Assembly: GCA_027886175.1 (NCBI GenBank)
Contig: JAJNNQ010000019.1
Location: 19,487,501-19,551,500 of the forward strand
Source: Phylloscopus collybita
Lineage: Eukaryota > Chordata > Aves > Passeriformes > Phylloscopidae
Length of the DNA: 64,000 nucleotides
Direction of reading: 5' to 3'
Below are positions 37,485 to 49,400 of the stretch, piece after piece. How positions within the stretch are numbered: position 1 is the first letter of the stretch; each line of letters begins with the position of its first letter. The notes under the pieces were generated by a model. It was not told the origin of the DNA. It was given only the letters and a program-made list of their open reading frames with translations, and did no database searches. The translations under genes and the position numbers were made by a program.

Positions 37485-40400
37485 TTTCTTTTTCTTTTTC
37501 TTTTTCTTTTTCTTTTTCTTTTTCTTTTTCTTTTTCTTTTTTTCTTTTTCTTCCTTTGGGTTATCTGTGTTCACTAATCAGGTGGAAGCAGTAAGTAATG
37601 CAGAAGACTTCTGCTTACAGAAGTAATTTATGGTAATAAAAGTAATTTAAGGTAATAAATAAATAAATGGTAATTTATTCTTTTTCTGTTTTTATTTCCA
37701 ACACTTGTTGAAATCATCCCAGGATGAATCCCTTCCACAACATTTGGCTGCAGTGAGTTGTGTCCTGGGCTGAAGATTGTTTACCCTGTACAGCACATTG
37801 TCTTAGCTGTTTTCCTTACAATGTGTTTAAAAATGGAAGAACGGGATATAGCATTTCCTGAGTTCAGATATATTTCTGCCCATATTTCTGTGGCTGCTTT
37901 AATAGAGGGTATGAGGTCAGGGTCTAGTAGAATCATCTGTGGTAATCTTATTGCAGTGAAGGCTCAGGTTAAAATAATCACTTAGGTTTGTATTTTTGTG
38001 CAAAATAGCATCTGTATTTGCTTAGCCCATAGGATATGCACATTTCCTTTTATAATGAAAACTAAACAATGACTTCATTTTACAAAGAAAAATAATCTTG
38101 ACACACTTGCATGTGCATGCATATTTCAGATTGTTGCTAATGAAAGAGACTCTTTCATTTCACTGCTCCTTGCTCAAGAGCAGAGTGAATTTTCCCTAAT
38201 GCAAATTGATGCTTTAACAGAATACACTTTAGAAGTTACTTAATGAGGCTTGCTTTATTCATCCTTTCATAATTTGTTCCAATTTTACCTTTTGTTATCT
38301 TTACAATTTGGTAAGTTCCATACTCAGAGTGCCTGCAAATGGCCCTGCATTTCACACAAGGGTTTGGACTGGAAGGGTTCTTAAGGATCATCCAGTTCCA
38401 ACCCCGTGTCCCGGGCAGGGACAGCTCCCACCAACCCACAGCCCCTCTGTGCACCACAAACCGATTGTGTGTTACTCCCCAGCTGCTGCCTGGGCCCTGG
38501 GATTGAGCAGCCGTGATCCCCAGCCTGCCCATCCTGCCCATCCTGCCCCCACGGCCTCTGCCCAGGGCTGGCTTTGCTGGCCACAGGTGCCGGGGAAACA
38601 AGCGCCTGCCACCTTCCTCAGGTGCAATCCTGCAGCATCCCCAGCCCACCTGCCTGCCAAATGAGCAACAGTGAAGCCTCAAACAGTGCTAGGGCTGGCC
38701 AAGGACAACCCAGAGCCTCAAACATTTTAAAGGGTGTAAATGATGATTTTAATAAAGATGCAAATGACCCCGTCCCCTGCATCCGAAGGCTGCAAGGTGA
38801 AAATGCAGAACAACAGTCTCCATGGTTCGTGGGAGGACTCTGAAAACAAGTTGCTTATAATAAATTCACTTTTTCTTAAGGAAAATATTCAAGGCTTAAA
38901 GTGCAGCTAATGGCCCAGTGTTAATTGTAAAACTGACAGGCGTTAGATGAAATGGGTAATTTTACAAACACTGAAGGGGATTAAATTACATGCAAGAATT
39001 ATTAGACTGCATCTTGCTTTTATTAAAAAAAATAGCTATATTTTAGGAGCAAGGACCTGAAGAAAAAATTAACTCTAGTTTACCCACAGTATATTGAAAT
39101 TAATCTCCAGACATAATGTGCTCTTGGGCAGATCTTGCAGGAAGTCAGTCTTGCCTGTGGGAGATCAACTGCAAATATTTGGCTATTTCCTGGAGAGAAA
39201 TGCCTCGAGGCCTGAGTGCCGAAGTTCTCCCTCGGGCAGGAGCTGGGCGAGAGCTTTGGGGTGTCCCTGGGGCTCTGAGCCGTCGGGCAGCGCATTCCTG
39301 GACGCCGTGTCCCAGCCCTTAGCGACCCCGCCCGGCACACCCTGCCCGCCCCTGGGGCCCGCAGGGACAGAGCGCAGCTCAGACTCAGCTGTCATCCCGA
39401 AAAAGGGGCAAGGAAAATCCGTTTGTGGCAAACAGCAGTTAAAAATGGCACAGGGGTACCTACTGATGTAAGTATTGAACACAATTAAAGTTGAACAGCC
39501 ATTATTATTATTATTAAAAATAATTATCAATATTATACTGTCTGGCTGGAGAGATCAGTTCTCAAAAGGGACTCACTCCAGGAAATAACCCAAAAAAGAG
39601 AGTGATGTCTCCTTATCCGCTCCCTTTTTTTTTGATAGGACTTTTGACTCTTTCACATGTATTTTGAGATGGATTTGATGGTTCTTGTGGGTCTCTTTCA
39701 ACTCAGAATATTCTGTGATTTTCACCACTAAACCAGCAACATCAAAATAATTTCACAAACAGACAAGCTTAGCAGGGTTGTTCCGCCTCTGTGAACCTGC
39801 AACACCACCACTTGCTGAGAGAAGATACTTGAAAACCCAACAGCGTATAAAATTCCAAGATAAAAATGGCTAATAATAATATAATTATTAAAAAATAGAT
39901 TTTTTAGATTTCTCATCTAATCCTTACAATAAACTATTCACAATGTATAAATACTGTCCTCTGCCTCCCCTTTAATTATTTTCACAGTTGTACACACAGA
40001 TGCAAAACCGATGTTATTCTCCAAAAAAAGAGGCACTGGAATTTTGAGGTACCTCCCAAAGCTTAGCTGGCACACAGCTAAGATCAGGTACAATGGTTTG
40101 AACATGAAATGTACTATGTCAGATTTGAATTCAGATGTTTCTGAAGACACTGCATGAAGTTCATCTGCCATTAGAACTGTTTTTGTTTTGACCATTCCTA
40201 GAGGAGGAGACTACAAAGTGTCCTTCCAGTGCACACAAAGGATATGCAGGCAGGAGCCACTGGCCTTAAACTGGTTTCCCCAGGTGGGAAATGCAGGTTG
40301 AGCTGGAACCAAGGCAAGATTATGATTCCAAAGCATCAAGAGAAAGGAAAAACCATGAGAATGTCAAGCAATCAAACATGATGCTTTTTTACAAGAAATA

Positions 40401-43400
40401 TCAGAAACTCTTCAGAGAGCACTTCATTAAATAGTTGTAAGAGACTTCTGAACTATTAATTAGGTAAGTGAACTTATTTTTTTTCCTTTTATGGAATAGG
40501 TAATTTATAAAAAAAACTCTGATGAGCCAAGACAATGCATTACAAATGGACTTATTCTCTCTGTGAATTATTGCTGTCAATGTGTTGGTTTTGTTTTTTC
40601 TTTTTTTTGTCATTGCAAAGCAAATCAGACACTTCAAGTTCTTGATTTATGACTGCACCAATTTCCATTTAGACTGGTTTGCTCTAGCTTCAAGTTAGGA
40701 AATGGGTTTTGGAAGAACAATAATCAATGAATATATAATGGGGTGAAATCAAGCAATCAAAACCAGTAATTAGTTCAGTGCCTAATTCAAGGACATTTTA
40801 TCCCTGAGTTATTATGGGAAAAACAGAACTGTGTATTTGGTACCTTCAGGCAGGGGTTTAACTACAATGTAAAACCTAAGGGTATTCTCCCCACTCAGAG
40901 GCACCTTTTTTGAACAGGTGGGACTACACACACTTGGCACCGGCTTCAGACTTGACAGGAGAGCTTATAGAACATTCAGGAAAAGAAGGTGAGCAGGGAC
41001 ACAGGGACAAACACAAGTTAAACCACACAGACCCCTTGTAAGAGCACTCTCAATCACGTAGAGTGTTTCAGAACACAATTGCAATGGATCACAAAGCTGT
41101 AGCCTCCCCTGAGATTTTATTCTGGATTGGGACTTTTTGCCTGGAGACAGAGAACTTGTGCCTCTAAGCATGTCTGTGCTCCCTTTCCACAGAGGGCCTG
41201 GCTGTGCCTCCCCCAGGCACTCTGATCAGGGCAGCACCAAATGCAGATCTTGGGAGATGCAGGAGCAGCCCCAGCTGGGGACAGCCAGAGCACTCTTTCA
41301 AATTTTATTCCTGACAAATGCTCACATGACTGTGATACAGCCAGAAGCCATCTCCCCCCTGCACTATGTTTATGGTCAGTTTGTCAAAGTCTACTGACAG
41401 CACAGCAGCTCTTTGCAGCTTCTTCTCTCTGAAGTTACCCAGTGCCATAAAATTTTACTTCTTCACTGGGGAACTATGCAGCAAATAAGCAGAGCTCAGA
41501 TACATCCATGCTAATAACCTACACTGGAATTCTGCACAACAGCAATTTCACGCTAAGGATCTTTAAAAAACAATTAGCTGTTTTTTTCTACTTTGACTTT
41601 AAATGTCAATTTCTGATCAGTTTGTTTGGATTGTTGTTGTTTTTTTTTTAAATTAAGGTTTGGTTAGGGTTTTTAAAACAAAAATATTTATTTTCCCAAG
41701 CTGAAAACACATGTGGGTTTGCTCACATTTATTACAGAAATTTGTGTGCGTCTGTTAGCATACGCTTCCTTTCAGAAACAGCACTGTATAAAACAGAACT
41801 TGCCACAGAAATATAATGTAACAGTTGCAGTGTGAATGCGGGAGCAATTTTCCTCTTTTAACAGGTGGACCACTGCATTATGGCAATTCACCTGTGCAAA
41901 GACTAGGAAAAGAACAAATTGATTTGGTCCAGGCAGAATTGAGCAGAGAAGCACCACTGTAAACCAGCACTCTGCAGATCCCATCCAAACGAGCCAGTAC
42001 TTCCCCGAAGATCACTTTCCTCACTTCATAGAACTGTTCAAGTTGAACAGATTGCTCCAAAATGTGAAGCATAATTAAGCAGAACACAAGTACCAATTAA
42101 GCTCCATTTGCACTGAAGAAACTGCTGAAAAATACAGATCCAGATGTTTCAGTAAAAGGAAATGTCCTGAAATGCGTGTGGTGCTGTGAGCATGCTCTCT
42201 GCTGACACACGGTGCATGCCCGGCAGCGTGGGGACAGACTGGGGACAGCTCAGGGCCACCCCCTGGGCACGGGCTGTGTGCTGGAGATGTGCTTGTGCGG
42301 GCAGCACCCTCACTTCAGGCATTTAAATGGTTCCTGATCTCGGGCAACCAACAGTGCCTGGGTATCTTCTTCACAAAAACATTGATGTCCCAGTTTTTGG
42401 TTTGTCAAGACACAGAACCAGAAAGAAAGCTTCAGGACACTAAGATAAGAGGACAGTGCCTGAACCACCCTGCTGCCACCTATGCTCCTTTAAGTACAGA
42501 CTACATGTACTTCTTCCTGACTCAGATAAAGCTGCTTTGGAACCGGTACTCACTCAGATTCTTCTCCCACAGAGCATTTTGAACGCAGGCAGCTATAAAT
42601 CAGGTACTGGTTTTTACACATACACACAGCTGCCGAGGGTGAGAACATTCGCCCACTGAAACTTTTCATCCAAATAAATGTCAACTCCCGATGGCAATTT
42701 AAAAAAATTAGAAAACCCCATTGTGTTGGTTTAGCACGGGTGGTAAAAACCAATTAGTGACTGACTTCTAAGATTGATGGCTCCTAAGAACAGCTGTTTC
42801 AGCCAATTGCCTTGGCCAGAAATCCTTCCCCATCCTTCACCCCTCAGCTTCCCCCGGTGTCCTGGGTCCTGGCTAGGAGAGGGTTAAGTTTTGCAGCAGC
42901 CAGGAGAGGTACACCTGGATCCTGGGGTTATTTCCTCAGGAAGGGAGTGACTGGACTGAGGGGTTTGAATTGTCTGCCTCTCCTGTACACTCAGCATTGT
43001 TGTTGTTACTCTTTTCTTATTTCAATGCTGTTTCTACTGAATTGTTCTTATCTCAGCCCATGAGATAAGAACAATTACTTTTCTGTCCCTTCATTCTCCT
43101 CTCCACCCCATTGAAGGGGGAGGAAGGAAGTGAATGAGTGGTTTTGGTCTAGGGTGTTTCAGTGGCAGCACCAGAGCAGGGGTGAAACTGAGACCTCCCT
43201 GAGCTCCCATGCAAGAGCCAAACTACCAGCAGCTCCAGCCAGGCAGCACAGCAAACAGGCAGGGAGCTGAAAGCCCGGCAGACAAGATAGGAGAGTTTCA
43301 GGAAACAGACGGTAGCTTAAAAATTTCCTAAACTTGGCCCAGCTAGCAGGGCTGAGAACCTTACAACTTGGTTCCTGTGGCAAAAGGTTGTTTGGGACAA

Positions 43401-46400
43401 GCACAAAACCTCCTTCCATTTCTCTGTGTCCATATTCTGCTTCTCCTGGAAGGCCAATAGGGACAACTAGGATGTAAATGCAACCAACTACACACTTGAT
43501 GAGTTGCCATGAAGCCAAAGTATTTAATTATTTAAAACTTTACCATGTTCAGGGTTAGATTCAGATTCCACTAACCTGTCTAAGGATCATTCTGCTTCTG
43601 AAACTCAGTAATTCTCTGACTAGGAGAGGAAGGCCATGAGGTTTAAATCTTCCCAGGCTGGGGTCTGGCTTTGATCAGTCCCTTAAAAGCATTGGCAAAT
43701 TCAGAGACCTGGTCTGTTTTCAAAACCACCACCAACGAAGAGTGATTTGAAACTAATAAGCACCAGTGCACGTAAACATTGGAGCTGTTCTGGCTGACAA
43801 TGTCTGAGGACTTCTGCAGGCAGAAAACAAATACACAATTAGGAACATGACCAATGCCAGAACGCAGCTTATTAAATTTTCATGCTGACTCTGATTACTT
43901 TCATTTAGCACCACAGATGTTAAACCAGGATGAGGAGATAGAGTGCCCATGAGTACTGGGAAATGGCTGGCAATACAAGCAAGATTTGGAAAAGAGTCAT
44001 TAGAGCAAATGTTGCACACATGTGCGCTGATTGCTTTTACCACTCAGTTGATTTTAAAGATGTCACAAAAACGTTTGAACATATTAGATTTCATAATTCT
44101 GATTGTCCCATTCTGTTTTAAGGAAGTCATGTAGCAGCTCTAATGCAATCCATAGGAGGAAATCTGCCAAAGAGCAAGAGGCACAAGGAACAGGTTGAGA
44201 TGAATGTGCCATCAGGGTAAGCTCATCCCAAAGCTGAACCTTGCACAGAGGAGCCCTGTGGCTCTTTCCCCTTTTGCTCTGGGCTCTGACATCAGGGGGG
44301 GGACCACGAAAGGGAAAAGGCAACCAACACCCACAACAGGTGTTGAGAACTTCTGGTCTAGGATCAACCTAGGGAAGCCTGACCAGTCTGCAGGTGCACA
44401 GTCCTATTTATTTTAGGGAGGAAGAAATACTTAGCTTGAAATATTTTAAATGGTGTGTGAGAAGAACCAAGAAGAAAAACTTCCCTTTCAGAATGCTTCA
44501 GATTTCATCTTGCAGTGACAATACTCCTTTTATTAATCTACATGAAATTTAAATAAGTTTTGGCCTAATCCCAGAATAATAAGATGATGGAGAGCTAAAG
44601 CACTCTACGTGCAAAGACAGAGTCTCTGTGAGCTGCCAGTCCTGCTCTGGCACCTGAGCCTGCTGGAGCAGCCCCAAGGTGTGGGCACTGCTGCCCCTCC
44701 TCACCACAGGACTGTTTGTGCCCAAAGCCCAGTGCCCTCAGATGTCCTCGGCCACAGCACAAGGTGCAGTGACAGACCCAGCACTGGCACTGCTGCAGGG
44801 AGCCAGGGACTGCCACAGCACTGCTGTCAGGAAGGGTGGTGCACATAAAATGGACAAATTAAGTGTTTTACTCTTTCAACTCTGTGAAACCTCCTTTTAA
44901 GAGAGAAAGAAATAAATTAGGACTTAATTAAGATGCATTAAGATTAATTGGGACTTAATTAAGATACATTTGGATATGCATCCTCAATTCAAGGTTCCCA
45001 TGTGTGGGTTTAGGAATCGCAGAAGACAGCTTAAAGTAATGTAATTATGTTCCATTTGTATCCACTATTTATATAGCTATCCCTTTCCAATTATAAGCAC
45101 CTCTATCTCAGTATATTCAAGAAAAGCAGCCTTACCCTGAAATTCTTGAGGATCCACTTCAGCCAAAAGAAATCTCTCCCCCTACAACCATAAATATATT
45201 AAGCCAAGTGAAGTTACCCCAGATTTCAAAACATGACACTTTCAAATTGCTTTCTTGTGGTTCTTGCATGTTTCCAAAAACAAGGACACAACCATGAAAG
45301 TACAGGCAGGTCTGTATCTAGATGAGTGATGCTTCAAGTCAGTGAGAATGGCTTCAGCTTCAGTGGGGGAAGCTGGAGCACAACTCTGATTTTAAGACTT
45401 TCTAATAACAGTGTGTCCATGAGACTTTGGCAAATCAGTGAAAAAGACAAGCAACTTTTAACATCTCACCAGAACGAAGCCATCTCAGATACTGCCCTGG
45501 GGCTGGTGTAAGGACATGTCTTCAAAACCCTCATAGGCTCTTCCAGAGCTCACACAGCCAGCTTCAGGTCAAACACTTCTTGTTCCTTCCAGCTCAGTGC
45601 CCTCTTCCCTTCCCTCCCTCCTCCTACAGGGAGAGGAGAATCTCCTGCCCTGCTTGGACATGCTGCTTTGGGGGCTGTTCACCTGCTCCCAGGATGCTGA
45701 GGCTGGCACTGCTCACAGGAACTCACTGCAGCAATGGGAACAGAAACCACAGTTCACTGCTCCTCACAGGCCAGATGAAAAATTACTAAACACATCTGTC
45801 TGCAAGATTTCAAACACCTTTTGTGTAATAATGATCTAAGTCATCTTTAATGGTACAAGCCAAAAGCCTATTTTTTAACCTGGCCATGTCTCTTTAAAGT
45901 GAATGCTGTTTTCACACTATTTAACTTCTATAATTTAAATGTGTATGGCAAGGGGGAAAAAACTCCACACTTATTTTCCTTCCTGCTGCCACACAAGAAA
46001 CCACATTTATTTCATATAAAATTTACCACCATTATTTATTAGCAGGCAGAAAGCTTCTGGGTGTAATAAAAATCTGATACATAGAGCTGCAGCTTGCCTG
46101 AGGAGAGGGGGAATTAACTGTAATAAAACTCATTTAAAGAGCCTCATACTATCACTTTAGAAATACTAAAAAGAAGGGGGGAGAAGCAAGAAGAAAGATT
46201 TTTTTTTGATGATAAAAAAATGAAAAATCACAAAATATTTTCTGTTCTTTCTGCTAAATTCTCATATGAAAACAAAAGACAAGTTTTCCTCTCATGGCTA
46301 CATTTAAAAGCATATGTGGAAGGAATGTGTTCTTTTCCAAACTTGCTAACATTTTACCTCTTGACAGACATCAATTATGTCTGATGATGACTTCTTCTTG

Positions 46401-49400
46401 AGTGTCAGATTATTACATTCCTATTGTGATGGCCACCACACACAGGAGGGGTCAGCTTTTTAAGCCCACCCAACCTCGTGGTTACGTGCTGAGCCCAGCT
46501 TGCACAGCTTCACTCAGGAAAATAATTCCACTAACACCTGGAAAAGCACTTGTAACACAATGGCAGGACTGAAGAGACAGAACCCAGAACCTGGGAAGAT
46601 GTTCAGGACTTGTGTACTCCAGACTGCACACAGGGATAGCACAGAGGGGCATTGCTCTCGCCTGGTTGAGCAGGGCAGGCAGGGATGCCAATTCCTTTAG
46701 TAAGTTATTATCTTTACTGTATGCATTTTCTATTAGATATGGGCTGTACCTCCCACTATTGGAAAGAAAAATAAATAATCTTCCTGTGAAAATTAAATCC
46801 CTTCAGATTACACTTCAGAATTCTGTTTCAGTCTTCAGGAGGCTGGGTTGATTTTTTTATTACCTTGTTTTGGAAACACTCTCTCCGCTAAACAAAGTAA
46901 CCTGCATGGGACTGATGTACAATTCTGCCTGAATCCCTCATCATCCAACAGCTCTTCCTTTCCACAGTACATCTGAGGAAAGTCTTGCAAAGGAAGAGAT
47001 AATAAACAGTGAGAGAACAGAAAGCCAGACTCATCAGGTGCAGAGCTCGATCTGTAACAATCGATCACAGACACTGCAACATCTATCAAGCACTCTGACA
47101 GCTGGTTCAAGAGCATGGGGAAATCTCTACCCTCCACAGCCAACACTTCCATGGTTATAAATGAAGAGTAACTTTGACAGCTACAAGCTCTGTACAAGGA
47201 CAAATTCGGCTTCAGTGATGCTGCCATTTAGTTTAGAAATTGTTGTGCATGTATTTTTCTTGAACCACATTAGCTTTTCCTTAAAACCAACTCCTGCCTT
47301 GCAGGCAGCGCAGGTCCCAAAGCTTGCACCCCTCTCCCCTCTGGCTGCCTGATGCCTTTAGCCCTGCTGCAGCTGGATGGAATGTGGGTCCCCACAGTCG
47401 AGGGCAGCACCAAGCACCACGCACCACATCCTGGCTCAGGGAGCTGCACTTCCGACATGCACACCCACCTGGAGCCTGCAAGGTTGCAAGGTGGATTTGA
47501 GGCAGCAGTTACAGTCCACGGACTCTCCCACAACTCTAGAAAATGGGTAAAGCATAGGCTCCCTCTCTTTAGAAATATGTCAGACCAGCTTATCATCAGT
47601 GCATTTTATCTTGGAAAAAAACTGAAGCCAAACAAAAATTCTTGAAATAAAGCTGGGGATTTCCATCAAACTTTATACAGTGCTATTAATTTTATTTTAA
47701 AATAGTCTACAGAATATTAAGTGCTTCTAATAATCTTCTGCCCAGCAGATAAAGTGATGGATGTAGTGATGCAAGGGAGTCTGAAGGGATAGAGGCAAGA
47801 TGCAAGGAAAGAAACATATCCAGGTACAAAACTCAGGTACTGTTGCATTTTTATATACACAGGGAATTAACGGAAGCACAACTATCATGGAATATAGTGT
47901 GGAATGTGTTAGAGGTTTTGCTGTGGTATATTGGTATAATCTTTTTGTATGTCTACCATGTTCCTTTAAGAAAGGTCCATTTGAAGTTGTGCTTAGTAAA
48001 ATACCTAATCAAGATCGTTATCTATCTGTTGCATCACTATTACAAAGGTTTGCACTTTTCAAACCATTAACAAACTTCTAAGTCAGCAACCAAGTTCTTC
48101 AAACACTGAGGCAAAAAGCACAATAAGCAGTTCTACTTCACACACTAGTATACTTCTTATCTTCCCCTCTGCACTCTGCCCAACCAGCTAAGAATACATC
48201 CCATTCTTCTCCTTCTTCTCGTGGCCATCTGCTCCAGAATTTCAAGGAGGACACTTCTATACTTCCAGTCATGATCAGTCCCATACCATCAACTAAAGAA
48301 TGGGACATGGGGGAGGGCGTTGCCAAGAAGTCAGTCAGATTACACCTCCTACTTTCAAACTCCTTACAGAGCATTAGTATCTACTGTAAGCAACCCAAAG
48401 TATAAAGATGTTAAAAATACTTACATTGCAATGTAAGCATCCACTTTGCCTTTCCCATCGCTGCCATCAGCACATCAAACAAAATAACTTAATGTCACCT
48501 TTAAAGATCTCTGACTTATTGAAATCTATATTGCATGACATTAGCAACCACCCACATTATACTAATGTTCTATTTTCACATATAAATAATTCTTAGCACA
48601 GGAACAGAGTCAAAAGAGAAAAAACACAAGCTCATATAATAAGTACCAAATAAATATATCTTAGTTTTCAAGTGAACTCTTTTGCAGCCAGAAACACAGA
48701 ATTCCAGTAAAAACTATCCAGATCTGCTCAGGTTTATAACAGTGTGTTCCTGCATGTGGGGCAGCCCATGCAATCAGAGCTCTGTGTAACTGTGGTCCCT
48801 CACAGAGGGAAATGTCACCCCCTCCTGCGCCCGCACGGACGGACGGTCCCTGACTGCTGACCACAGGCAGAGCTGCTCCATGAACACAGGGGGGACTACC
48901 TGCTCACTTCTTCTCAGGCCACTTTCACACAGACACCCTTCTCACCTGTCACATACTTGACTTTGCTGAGGAAACACTAGGGAGACTCTTCCAGGAAAAG
49001 TAATTGCTTCAGGAACTACAGACACTGGAATTATAATAATTAGGTCTGCAAAGGAGGTATAAAAACATTCTCGCAGTTAATGCAAGGCAAATAACATAGT
49101 AATGCAAATTCCTCAACATTTTACTTAGCAGCTTATTTTTAAGGTAAGCATTTCTGCTCCATTATTTGAAATTAGTTGTCATTGTTGGAGATCTTAATTT
49201 ATTTGTAATTACGTAATTGCAATCCAGTGACATTCTAGGAGTAAACTAAAAGCTCCCACAATATTCATTTTGTAATAAGGAAATCAATAATGTAATAACA
49301 AATACATGCCAATTTACACCTCTTAATAGAAGTAATTCCTAATTAATCAATTTTTAATATTTTTTTCTAATTCTGCAGGAGGATTTCTAGGATTACGTGA

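Noticed and set aside
37138..37626. Poly-Phe and poly-Lys frames
   Set aside because: Direct translation of the (TTTTTC)n microsatellite.
46835..47227. 130-residue minus-strand frame in the KCNIP1 intron
   Set aside because: No recognised family and no flanking splice context I trust; length is within chance for this much sequence.
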